Below are positions 17,833 through 25,052 of a stretch of DNA of 32,162 nucleotides, piece after piece. The stretch is from Methylococcales symbiont of Hymedesmia sp. n. MRB-2018. Lineage in GTDB: Bacteria > Pseudomonadota > Gammaproteobacteria > Methylococcales > Methylomonadaceae. Location of the stretch: positions 1 through 32,162 of the forward strand of contig QPIN01000037.1 in the NCBI GenBank assembly GCA_003666385.1. The letters are read 5' to 3'. The notes beneath the pieces are model-generated. The model had not been told where the DNA came from. It made no database searches and saw nothing but the letters and a program-made list of their open reading frames with translations. Both the position numbers and the translations under genes were made by a program. Position 1 is the stretch's first letter. Every line of letters starts with the position of its first letter.

Positions 17833-18021
17833 ATGCCAAAGCCAAGTTTGTATCATGTATTTAAAAGTGTTATTGCCGCAGGAATTGGGGTACAAAGCAA
17901 TAAAAACAGAAAAATAGATTTTGTAACAGGCTCTTTATCATCCTATATTATTGTTGGTTTGATTGTAACGATATTGTTTATCAGCGTACTTTGTCTTATT
18001 GTATCTGTTGTAGTCAGTTAA
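17833..18021 (+). CDS. DUF2970 family small membrane protein
   Basis: A 62-residue protein of the DUF2970 family, function unknown. The N-terminal part reads LYHVFKSVIAAGIGVQSNKNRKIDF, matching the family's short amphipathic segment with the conserved GVQS and DF. A single C-terminal hydrophobic segment of about 24 residues (IIVGLIVTILFISVL onward) is a probable membrane anchor. I start it at ATG 17833 because GAGGTGAG lies at the right distance upstream; the GTG at 17824, inside that site, is a worse start. It is divergent from metH and followed by a terminator. Confidence 0.8.
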   Translation: MPKPSLYHVFKSVIAAGIGVQSNKNRKIDFVTGSLSSYIIVGLIVTILFISVLCLIVSVVVS

Positions 18022-18075
18022 TATGGCTTGTAAACAAAGGTATGATTAGTGGCTTATATATACATCCTTAATAAA

Positions 18076-18105
18076 TAAAAAGCCCAGATGAACCGGGCCT
18101 TTTAT
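18076..18105. terminator. bidirectional terminator between convergent small genes
   Basis: AAAAAGCCC and GGGCCTTTT form a stem, with one bulged C, flanked by an A run and a T run. It lies between the DUF2970 gene (plus) and the membrane-protein gene at 18127 (minus), so it can end both transcripts. Confidence 0.75.
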
Positions 18106-18126
18106 TAACTATGTAAACTTTAAAAG

Positions 18127-18633
18127 CTATTCTGCACTTTTAAAGCTTTGCCCAATGGCTATAAACATTTCTTTAATGCCACTAAATAATGCGGCTATAG
18201 AAAATTCTTGTTTAAGTATGAGTTTTAATCTTATAAATGCAATGGCAAGGAAAGGAATGACAAGAGGCAGCAGTTCAAAAATAATACCGATAAAAGTGCC
18301 GCCAGTCCCTGATTGTATGCCAGCAGTTTCACTATTATCCCCCTCATTATTATCCTTCCATGCACGTAAGCATTTCCGCTGTAGTAATTGTATGCCAGAA
18401 GTATCACTATTATCTATTGCATTAAGTCCACCCACTGAATCGCATTCAACTGATACATTGGTATCAAAGGTTTCAACAATCATTGAATTAAAATTAATCA
18501 TTAAAACCTGTACCGTTAGATAAACAACAAAGCTACCTGCAACCCAATAAAAAGCATTTCCTAACTTTTCTTCACGAGCTGTTCTATAAATCCAAATTGC
18601 CGTTAATATTGCAATCAATCCACCAAAAATCAT
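18127..18633 (-). CDS. unrecognised membrane protein with an internal repeat
   Basis: A 168-residue protein I do not recognise. It has hydrophobic segments near residues 2-15, 27-47 and 111-131, with a hydrophilic region of about 60 residues between the second and third. That region has three Cys or fewer and contains two near-identical units (NSDTSGIQ and NSETAGIQ) encoded by a 27-bp direct repeat spaced 75 bp apart, in frame. The C-terminus is amphipathic (FSGIKEMFIAIGQSF). The ribosome-binding site AAGAGGC is well spaced before the ATG, and a shared terminator follows, so it looks like an expressed single gene. Confidence 0.6.
   Translation of the reverse strand: MIFGGLIAILTAIWIYRTAREEKLGNAFYWVAGSFVVYLTVQVLMINFNSMIVETFDTNVSVECDSVGGLNAIDNSDTSGIQLLQRKCLRAWKDNNEGDNSETAGIQSGTGGTFIGIIFELLPLVIPFLAIAFIRLKLILKQEFSIAALFSGIKEMFIAIGQSFKSAE
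18313..18414 (-). repeat. in-frame 27-bp direct repeat inside the membrane-protein gene
   Basis: 18313-18339 and 18388-18414 agree at 25 of 27 positions (core TATGCCAG...CACTATTATC). The 75-bp spacing equals 25 codons, so it looks like an internal duplication of one protein unit. Confidence 0.75.
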
Positions 18634-18860
18634 TTTATTTGCCTCTTAATTATTGTTTTTAACCCATTGATAACAAATATTTGTATCAAGCTTGGTTCTA
18701 GTACTGACCTGTATTTTAATGGTAGGAAAAATGATTAGGTAGTACGGCAAGCATTTTATCATATTCAAGTAATTTGGCAATTTTAGTAATTTATTGGGTC
18801 TATGAAGAATTGAATGGGGTAAATTCTGTAGAATTAGACACCCCCTCTATTCCAAAGCAG

Positions 18861-19070
18861 ACGAATAACGCCGAAATATTTATTCTTGCCTTAGGATTAA
18901 ACACCCCTTGGTTTATTTCTAATGTTGGAATTTTAAGCACTGATAATTCAGTCAAAGAGTTTCACCTTCGTTTGGCTTTTAAACAGGGCAGCAAGTTTGA
19001 AGAGGAATGGGGGGGGATTCGCTCTGTTCACGACACTCAAACTAAAGCGTGGCGACATGAAATGGCATAG
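18861..19070 (+). pseudogene. ISL3-family transposase N-terminal fossil
   Basis: The reading frame matches the start of ISL3 transposases: EIFILALGLNTPWFISNV, then EFHLRLAFKQGSKF and SVHDTQTKAWRH. The zinc-binding CPxC segment expected after GSKF is replaced by EEEWGGI in a G-rich run, and the protein ends shortly after WRH, losing the catalytic domain entirely. The expected initiating ATG appears as ACG at 18861; the open frame reaches further left only through a TTG. This is a dead remnant of a few hundred bases, with no inverted repeats found nearby. Confidence 0.72.
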
Positions 19071-19128
19071 CCTCAATGCTTTTATTTATCTTTTTTAAGA
19101 TTGATATTCAAACAGGTTGATATTTACC

Positions 19129-19159
19129 TTGACTTTAAGCTGTTCTAAAGTAATATAAT
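19129..19159 (+). promoter_or_regulatory. sigma-70-type promoter for the 42-residue gene
   Basis: TTGACT at 19129-19134 is followed by TAATAT at 19151-19156 (16-base spacer), overlapping TATAAT at 19154-19159 (19-base spacer). It sits about 57 bases upstream of the small gene's ATG. Confidence 0.55.
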
Positions 19160-19215
19160 ACGTTCGACCGCCATCAAACGTGGCACATTTTTCACAATAA
19201 AAAAGGCAGGCACTC

Positions 19216-19344
19216 ATGGGAGCGATCTTAGACGTAACAGAATTGTTAAAAGAGCCATCAGGTATAATTGGCGCATTAGTTATTATTGTAGCTGGTTATT
19301 TTTTCGTAAAATGGGTTTTCGCAGAGCCTGAAGACAAAGAATAA
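19216..19344 (+). CDS. 42-residue single-span membrane protein
   Basis: A small gene starting at ATG 19216 and ending TAA 19344. The protein starts MGAILDVTELLKEPSG, has a hydrophobic span (IIGALVIIVAGYFFVKWVF, about residues 17-35) and ends with an acidic/basic tail (AEPEDKE). I do not recognise it. The case for a real gene is its complete setting: a promoter-like pair upstream, GGCAGG as ribosome-binding site, codons ending cleanly, and a strong terminator 20 bases after the stop. The charge pattern suggests one transmembrane helix with a short charged C-terminal tail. Confidence 0.65.
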   Translation: MGAILDVTELLKEPSGIIGALVIIVAGYFFVKWVFAEPEDKE

Positions 19345-19364
19345 TTAATACCTATAGTAATATC

Positions 19365-19396
19365 AAACCGTAATAGCTTGGGCTGTTACGGTTTTT
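19365..19396 (+). terminator. Rho-independent terminator of the 42-residue gene
   Basis: AAACCGTAA-T-AGC pairs with GCT-G-TTACGGTTT around TTGG, and T residues continue to 19396. The stem is 12 bp with one mismatch. Confidence 0.88.
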
Positions 19397-19433
19397 GTGT
19401 TTAAGGGGTATCTAAAATAATTCTCGATATTAT

Positions 19434-19574
19434 GAGAACTCAGCATAACTCATGAACGGGTAAAAAAGGTCAACCAAAATAACGCACAATAGCTCACTAT
19501 TACACTTGTATTTTGACTAAAACTTGAAAAATTCTATCACTTTTTTCTCATCGCCAGAGTTATTCTGGGGTCTC
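19434..19574. mobile_element. MITE-like element, copy 2 (141 bp)
   Basis: The left end GAGAACTCAGCATAACTC is intact. The right end GAGTTATTCTGGGGTCTC has drifted at a few positions. The interior matches copy 3 almost throughout. It lies between the terminator of the 42-residue gene and the 3' end of the symporter gene. No clear target duplication remains. Confidence 0.85.
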
Positions 19575-19624
19575 CTATAGTAAATAATAACTCCATATTT
19601 ATAGCTCTTTTTGTAACCCCCCTT

Positions 19625-21058
19625 TTAAATGGTATTCCTATCTCTTGTAATGGGGCTGAATTGTTTGCAAATTATAAAAATTATAAAGCCAGTTACAATA
19701 CCAATTAGAGCCTCATAAGTAAGGGTACTTAATCCTAAAATTCGCCAAATAACTGCTGCACTTAAACCAGCCAACATCATCATAATATTAATATTTTGAG
19801 GGGTTTTGTAGCCCAAAAAATACAAAATTAAGATGGGGGCAAAGGCGGATGCCAAGCCAGACCAAGCAACAAGAACCAATAAAAATACTGAAGATCCGCC
19901 ATAAATTGCCACCAATAAAGCAAATGTTGCCACTGTGATCGTCGCAAGTTTATTTTGGCGTAATTTTGCGGCAATCCCTTGTTTTTCAGGGAGTAAATCA
20001 TTGCCTAATGCTGCCGAACAGCTGAGAATTTGTGAGTCAGCCGTTGAAACAATGGCAGCAAAAATACCCGATAATATCAAGCCAACTAATACTGGGGGTA
20101 GGATGGCAATTGCTAGTCTTGGTAATGCAGTTTCTGCATCAAAATCTATCAAACCTATTTCGCTAAAATACACCTTTGCCAATAGGGCGGATAATAAACA
20201 TAATAAAGTAAACACGCTGGCACAGCTGTAGTATAAATACAACATATTGCGATATTTTTTTGTTTTCTTTAATGCCATAAAACGCACTGCAATATGGGGT
20301 TGACCAACAACACCAAGACCCGCAAAGACCCAACCTAGTAAAAATAAAATGATAAAAAATAAACTGCCCATTGAGTCAGGAAAAAACGCAGTATAACTGG
20401 CTGGATTTTGGTAGAGTTTATCAATAAATATATCCCACCCACCCAAGGTATTAAGTGCCATAAAGACCAAGACACTCATAGAGACGAGCATTATGAAAAA
20501 TTGCACAATATCCGTCCAAATAGATGCCCGAATACCGCCTGAAAAACAGTAGGCCAAAACAATAACATAAGCGATAATAATACCCGTCTCAACTTGCCAA
20601 TTTAACATCGTACTAAGCGCTTTTCCTGCGGCATTAAATTGTGCGGCTACATAAATGGACAAAAAAATCAGGGTAATCATTGCGGCTATTTTTTTTGTCC
20701 ATTGTTGTGGATTGGGCCAATAATTGGAAATCAAAGCACTATAACTGACAAGCTGTTGTTTTTTTGTTACTTGATTGATGCGTTTAGGGGCATAGTACAT
20801 CATAAAAAATTCACCAAGCACCCAAAATAAAATTAACCAAATACCTGAAATACCTCGTGTATAGGTATAACCAATTAGACCAATATACATAAAGCCACTA
20901 TAAGCTGAAGCCATAGCTGAGATAGTCGCTTGCCATAGAGGCACTTCACCACTTGCTAGTAAATAATCTTCGCTGGTATTTTGACTAAATTTTTTAGCGT
21001 ATAAGCCAATGCTTAAAATAATAATTAAAAAACCAAGAAATGAAAAAATCAGTGTCAT
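19625..21058 (-). CDS. sodium:solute symporter, PutP-like
   Basis: A 477-residue protein of the SSS family with about 12-13 membrane segments, driving uptake of a small solute with Na+. Family landmarks include EDYLLASGEVPLW near 30-42, SAYSGFMYIG near 52-61 (the first Na+-site helix), CFSGGIRASIWTDIVQF near 171-187, GQPHIAVRFMAL near 252-263 and GIFAAIVSTADSQIL near 329-343, with the Ser/Thr residues of the second Na+ site. GQPHIxVRFMA is characteristic of the PutP (proline) branch, but substrate cannot be read with confidence. The gene is single, flanked by a MITE-like copy downstream and an IS1595 fossil upstream. Confidence 0.88.
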   Translation of the reverse strand: MTLIFSFLGFLIIILSIGLYAKKFSQNTSEDYLLASGEVPLWQATISAMASAYSGFMYIGLIGYTYTRGISGIWLILFWVLGEFFMMYYAPKRINQVTKKQQLVSYSALISNYWPNPQQWTKKIAAMITLIFLSIYVAAQFNAAGKALSTMLNWQVETGIIIAYVIVLAYCFSGGIRASIWTDIVQFFIMLVSMSVLVFMALNTLGGWDIFIDKLYQNPASYTAFFPDSMGSLFFIILFLLGWVFAGLGVVGQPHIAVRFMALKKTKKYRNMLYLYYSCASVFTLLCLLSALLAKVYFSEIGLIDFDAETALPRLAIAILPPVLVGLILSGIFAAIVSTADSQILSCSAALGNDLLPEKQGIAAKLRQNKLATITVATFALLVAIYGGSSVFLLVLVAWSGLASAFAPILILYFLGYKTPQNINIMMMLAGLSAAVIWRILGLSTLTYEALIGIVTGFIIFIICKQFSPITRDRNTI

Positions 21059-21185
21059 ATTAGTATTTATTGTTTTATAAAATTTTGTTTGAAGCTAAAA
21101 TCGCTAGCATAATGAATGATACAATTAACAGCACAATAACCGCTATAAATAAAATAAGTAATGGCTCAAAAATTAATAAAAAATT

Positions 21186-21452
21186 GGGGCTGACAGCTAA
21201 TCATTTTCTTTTAATCGGTTTTTTTCAAGTCCATTAAAAGCGCATTTGATACGCCCGTATTAAACTGCCATTCACATTCTTAAGAATAAACGGAAATGCT
21301 CTGTGGAGATACTGTTAAATGTTCTTATGCCTTTTCGTCTGATTCGAGACGTTTTCAATACCATTTATAGCCGTGACCATTCAGTGCATTATATGATGTC
21401 CAGCAAGCAGTATACACAATGCTATCAGGCTCTACCTTACGCCGTATGACCT
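21186..21452 (-). pseudogene. IS1595-family transposase remnant
   Basis: Minus-strand translation gives KVEPDSIVYTACWTSYNAL then GYKWY and a stop; after a deletion and a frame change comes NQTKRH, then FPFILK, and after another change ECEWQFN. These blocks in this order are the C-terminal half of IS1595-type (ISXO2-like) DDE transposases, where the normal text reads roughly YTDCW..YN, W-NQAKRH, LKECEW-FN. The outer end GGGCTGACAGCTAA at 21187-21200 is probably the terminal inverted repeat. The N-terminal half is missing. It is broken beyond function. Confidence 0.75.
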
Positions 21453-21475
21453 GCATTAATAGACTTAAACTTATT

Positions 21476-21574
21476 GTAACTACTCAGCGTACTCCGTAAC
21501 TGCTGAGATTGCCCTCTGTTCTGCTCAAGATTAAGGCGTTCAAGAGCAAGGCGAAAGCGTGGAGTTTACAGGTG
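21476..21574 (-). repeat. dispersed repeat family 2, copy B (inverted)
   Basis: This is the reverse complement of the family at 7216-7300 and the longest of the three copies, carrying extra middle sequence (GAACGCCTTAATCTTGAGCA region). Its GTAACTACTCAG and GTAACTGCTGAG are two near-direct repeats. It abuts the IS1595 fossil, so the two may belong to one decayed insertion. Confidence 0.75.
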
Positions 21575-21616
21575 TCAATGCGCATTTTCAACGCGGTTAT
21601 TGGACAAAACAGAGGG

Positions 21617-21630
21617 TATGCTGAGTTCTC
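21617..21630 (+). repeat. solo end of the MITE-like element
   Basis: TATGCTGAGTTCTC is identical to the right terminal repeat of copy 3; no left end or interior is present. It lies about 40 bases past repeat copy B, in a stretch (21575-21851) with no supportable gene. Confidence 0.6.
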
Positions 21631-21851
21631 TAATCAACAAAAATCTACATGTAAGGTCGAAGGAAAATGGATTGATTCCAATGAAAATTGGATGTTTTCT
21701 GGCACCTTGATAAAGTACAATGCCTGATGACTATAAATATAAGAAGTAATAGTTTTATCGCTCATCTCAATTCTTAGAATACAGTTTGCTGTTCAAAAGT
21801 TGTTCTTAACAATGATCCTTAGCACTCTTAATTGAGGGGTTTGTAATAAAA

Positions 21852-23759
21852 ATGTATAAATATATTTACGCTACTATTTCTCGACTCTACTATACAAAAG
21901 TGCCCAGTACAGGCATAGGACTTTTCCGTTGCTTATTTGGCCTGGTGACACTACAAGAAATTGCTTTTCTTCTATATTTTAACCATTTAATTTTCGACCC
22001 CATTCCCTATATGGATGTTGAATTCCCAATGATTCCTTTCTTTCTGGGTTTATGGGGCGTGGCTGCAAGTTTTATATGTATCGGTTTCCGTTGTCAGCAA
22101 TCAATCATTGTTAATTATATATTTTGGATTGTGTTCGTTAATTTTACGCCTATGCAGCGTGATTTTGACGGAGGTTTTGATATATTCATGATTGGTACTA
22201 ATTTTTTCTTGATATTCATGCCGACAGATAAGTCGTTTGCTATTGATATTTTAAGAAAAAAACTACAAAGACCTTTTGTGCACTATTCTGATTATCTTAA
22301 AAAAGATGTTTCAGTACTTGCCTATACAATTCCAGTGACTATTTGCCTGGGCTTTTTATACTTTGACTCTGCTATTCATAAGTTATTTGCAGAGCATTGG
22401 AGAAATGGGTTAGGAGCATGGTTACCGGCATCAATGCCATATTATGTTTCTCCAATAAATATGACGTGGCTATTGAATAATGAGTTGCTGCAAAAAACAA
22501 TTGGCTATACCCTGTTTATTTTTCAGTTTAGCTTTGTTTTTTTAGTTCACAAGAAACAACTAAGACCTCTATTTTTTCTAGTGGGTGCTGGCTTACATCT
22601 TGGGATTATACTGACACTAAATATATATTCCTTTGGCATAGGCATGCTTGTTTTTTATTGCCTAGTTATGCCCTTTTCTTGGTATAGAAGGATAGCTACT
22701 TTTATGACTGCCAAAGCTCCTCTTTTAACCGTATTTTATGACCAGCAATGTCCGTTGTGTTGCCGTACAATTTTAACATTAAATCATTTTGATCTATTTA
22801 AAACCATTGATTTTAAACAAGCACAAGCATATTCAACAGAATATCAGGCTCTAAATAAAATACCAGCAGAAATTTTGATGAAAGATCTTTACGCATTAGA
22901 CAATAATAAAAATTTATATGCGGGTGTCGATACTTACGCCCAAATTCTTATTAAAATGCACTATCTCGCCCCCGTTGGCTACCTATTAAAGGCACCTCTT
23001 ATCTATCAATTAGCTAGTCATTACTATAGAAAGATTGCTGATTCTCGCAGCCGAATTGTATGTGCTGAACAATGTGTGAGTGAAACTCAAACCAGTGGCT
23101 ATCCATCTTTGTATGAACATGTTTTTGAAAAAAAAATAAGCAACGATGTAAAGCAAAATATACATAAAATTAGTAAAATATTGATACTTATATTTCTACT
23201 GCAAATAAATACGAGTATTCATTACGGGTTATTTTACAGGCTGGATTTACTTAAAAATACATCAGTGATTAGCAATAACATAAGTAATATTAGTAATTCT
23301 ATTATATTATTTTCTACTAATTTTTTGGGTATAACGCCCCACGCTCTATATCTCCACGATCATTTTGAAGGATACAATCATATAGTTGCCATTACTTACC
23401 AGGATAAACAGGGAAATGAAACATGGTTGCCATTGGTTTCGCCCGATGGGCGTATGGAATCACCCAATTGGGGTCGTGTACACTCTATGTGGGCAAATAT
23501 TGCAGTGACATCGAATATCGACCAACAACGGTTATCAAAATTCATTATGAAAACGACTGCATTTTGGGGGATAAAATCTGGCCTAGACTTAGATGCCACA
23601 ATATTTAATATTAAATTAAAAAAAATTACCTCACCTACAATTTGGGTAAAAGATTTACTTAAATCTAATTTATCAGGAGATTGGAAAACAATTGGGAGTG
23701 CCCACTGGCAAAAAAACACGCTACATTTTGATCTTCCAGAAAATATAACTCCACTTTAA
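21852..23759 (+). CDS. HTTM membrane protein fused to a DCC (DUF393) thiol-oxidoreductase-like domain
   Basis: A 635-residue protein. Residues 1-275 form a multi-span HTTM domain, the module related to vitamin K-dependent gamma-carboxylase, with FRCLFGLVTLQE near 25-36, NFTPMQRDFDGGFD at 97-110 and FDSAIHKL near 171-178. Residues about 290-420 form a DCC/DUF393 domain starting LLTVFYDQQCPLCC, with the CxxC at Cys300 and Cys303; the usual DGxC is DQQC here. A further hydrophobic segment (about 438-455) leads to a roughly 160-residue C-terminal part, probably outside the cytoplasm, that I do not recognise (HDHFEGYNH, WLPLVSPDGR, PNWGRVHSMW). HTTM proteins can act on peptides or lipids; this one's substrate is unknown. 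GAGGGG lies 12 bases before the ATG. A MITE-like copy sits seven bases past the stop. Confidence 0.8.
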   Translation: MYKYIYATISRLYYTKVPSTGIGLFRCLFGLVTLQEIAFLLYFNHLIFDPIPYMDVEFPMIPFFLGLWGVAASFICIGFRCQQSIIVNYIFWIVFVNFTPMQRDFDGGFDIFMIGTNFFLIFMPTDKSFAIDILRKKLQRPFVHYSDYLKKDVSVLAYTIPVTICLGFLYFDSAIHKLFAEHWRNGLGAWLPASMPYYVSPINMTWLLNNELLQKTIGYTLFIFQFSFVFLVHKKQLRPLFFLVGAGLHLGIILTLNIYSFGIGMLVFYCLVMPFSWYRRIATFMTAKAPLLTVFYDQQCPLCCRTILTLNHFDLFKTIDFKQAQAYSTEYQALNKIPAEILMKDLYALDNNKNLYAGVDTYAQILIKMHYLAPVGYLLKAPLIYQLASHYYRKIADSRSRIVCAEQCVSETQTSGYPSLYEHVFEKKISNDVKQNIHKISKILILIFLLQINTSIHYGLFYRLDLLKNTSVISNNISNISNSIILFSTNFLGITPHALYLHDHFEGYNHIVAITYQDKQGNETWLPLVSPDGRMESPNWGRVHSMWANIAVTSNIDQQRLSKFIMKTTAFWGIKSGLDLDATIFNIKLKKITSPTIWVKDLLKSNLSGDWKTIGSAHWQKNTLHFDLPENITPL

Positions 23760-23761
23760 TT

Positions 23762-23912
23762 AAGTTGAGAACTCAGCATAACCCATGAACGGATAAAAAA
23801 GGCCAGCCAAAATAACGCACAATAGCTTACTATTACACTTGTATTTTGACTAAAACCTGAAAAATTCTATCACTTTTTTCTCATCGCCAGAGTTATGCTG
23901 AGTTCTCAAGTT
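23762..23912. mobile_element. MITE-like element, copy 3, with target duplication
   Basis: The 141-bp element occupies 23767-23907, with left end GAGAACTCAGCATAACCC and right end GAGTTATGCTGAGTTCTC. It is flanked by AAGTT on both sides (23762-23766 and 23908-23912), a 5-bp target duplication. This is the clearest evidence that the family transposes. It separates the HTTM-DCC gene from the lipoprotein array. A TTGACT-N16-TATCAC pair inside, pointing right, could act as a promoter. Confidence 0.88.
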
Positions 23913-24023
23913 AATTATTGCGTGATTAATCCTTCTCGGCATAAATACCCTATATTTATTAGGCACATAGCCCGGTATTTTTTATCTGTAAAACAATAAA
24001 TAAAAAAACATTAGGAGAAAACA

Positions 24024-24147
24024 ATGAAAAAAAATATTAACTTTAGTAGCTATAGCGGCAGTGATTATTGGTCTGACAGGATGCATTGATCAGCAAGACG
24101 GCAGCATGCAAAAACTTTCTCCCTCAGCCTATTCTATTCAGTTATAG
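24024..24147 (+). pseudogene. tandem small lipoprotein, copy 1 (frameshifted)
   Basis: The copy is 124 bases long, one more than the 123 of its two sisters. The extra base is in the A run right after ATG (eight A before TATTAACT). Without it the frame reads MKK then ILTLVAIAAVIIGLTGC, a lipoprotein signal with lipobox LTGC, then IDQQDGSMQK and an ending SAYSIQL. As written the frame stops after 21 codons. Ribosome-binding site AGGAGA is intact. It is either decayed, or the A run allows slippage or phase switching, or the extra A is a sequencing error. Confidence 0.7.
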
Positions 24148-24582
24148 GTTTTCTATTTTTTTAAAAGTATTCTTTTCCTGAGTCTACTTGTATGTGCGTT
24201 GGAACAGGGTATTTTTTTATTAGAAATAGTTTAGTTATTAAGCACTTTATAGTTAAATTATTTCTAATAATCACTTGCAAAAAAATAATTTTATTACGAT
24301 GGCAAAAATTGAGATTTATACCTATAAATATTTGACAGTTGTTTTTAAAAGGTGATTAAAAATAATAACTTAATAACAGATGATTAAACCCTTGTCTAAT
24401 TGAATTGATAAGTCATGTAAAGCCAGACAAAGGCTTTCTAGGGATTTTTTAGCTATTAACTTATAGGTTTTTCTATTTTTAGAACTTCATTTTCTTGACG
24501 GGTACCCATTTCTTGGGTATAAATGGTTGCGTGCTTTTGCTAAGTACGAAAATAACTATAAAAATCCCTTTAGGAGGAAATA
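24148..24582. other. spacer between lipoprotein copies 1 and 2
   Basis: No gene is seen. The text after copy 1 (TTATAGGTTTTCTATTTTT at 24142 onward) recurs as TTATAGGTTTTTCTATTTTT near 24461-24481, showing that the spacer contains a duplicated piece and possibly a lost further copy. A promoter-like TTGACA is at 24332-24337, with only AT-rich sequence at the -10 distance. The last 40 bases before copy 2 resemble those before copy 3. Confidence 0.5.
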
Positions 24583-24705
24583 ATGAAAAAAGTATTATCT
24601 TTAGTAGCTATGACTTTAATGATTGTTGGTTTAACAGGTTGCATGGACGATCCAGACGGTTCACAACAAAAAATCTCTAGCCCAGCCTCTTCTATTCAAC
24701 TGTAA
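24583..24705 (+). CDS. tandem small lipoprotein, copy 2 (40 residues)
   Basis: This is a complete 40-residue frame behind a perfect AGGAGG. It has a type II signal peptide (MKKVLSLVAM, hydrophobic core, then LTGC with Cys20) and a mature 21-residue peptide: CMDDPDGSQQK followed by ISSPASSIQL. It is about three-quarters identical to copy 3. The acceptor residue after Cys is not Asp, so outer-membrane sorting would be expected by the Lol rule. I recognise no family. The same C-terminal block in all copies suggests selection on that end. Confidence 0.8.
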   Translation: MKKVLSLVAMTLMIVGLTGCMDDPDGSQQKISSPASSIQL

Positions 24706-24891
24706 GCTTTGTTAGCAGGAGAATTTGCTTTACAGAGTAATTTCTTCAGTTTTGATCGTTGCTAAATCTTTTCATTTTAAATTGGTATCAAAACCAGTCT
24801 TATCTGTTAGGGTTTACGCAGCGATTGAAGCGTTTGACATTCCGCTCCGTACTTTAGCAAGTACATAAAAATCTATTTTTAGGAGAGAATC

Positions 24892-25014
24892 ATGAAAAAA
24901 GTATTAACTTTAGTCGCTATGACGGCAATGATTGCTGGTCTTACTGGTTGTATTGACCCACAAGACGGTGAAAAACAAAGAATCTCAAGCCCAGCGTCTT
25001 CAATTCAGTTGTAA
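24892..25014 (+). CDS. tandem small lipoprotein, copy 3 (40 residues)
   Basis: A complete 40-residue frame behind AGGAGA. The signal peptide MKKVLTLVAMTAMIAGLTGC ends at the lipobox Cys20; the mature part is CIDPQDGEKQR followed by ISSPASSIQL, the last ten residues identical to copy 2. It lies 186 bases after copy 2 and is followed 8 bases later by a strong terminator, so it closes the array. The leader has AGTACATAAAAATC, similar to AGTACGAAAATAACTATAAA before copy 2, suggesting each copy has its own transcription start. Function is unknown. Confidence 0.8.
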   Translation: MKKVLTLVAMTAMIAGLTGCIDPQDGEKQRISSPASSIQL

Positions 25015-25022
25015 ATTTTTTG

Positions 25023-25052
25023 AAACTCCCTTTATTTTAAGGGGGGTTTTCT
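25023..25052 (+). terminator. terminator of the lipoprotein array
   Basis: AAACTCCCTT pairs with AAGGGGGGTTT (one G-T pair) around TATTTT, and T residues follow. It is placed directly after copy 3. Confidence 0.85.

Noticed and set aside
21509-21727. 72-residue open frame
   Set aside because: It is made of the inverted repeat-family-2 copy and the solo MITE-like end, with no coding signature.
24495-24680. 61-residue open frame overlapping lipoprotein copy 2
   Set aside because: It runs in another frame over the leader and start of copy 2, whose own frame has the perfect ribosome-binding site and homologous sisters.
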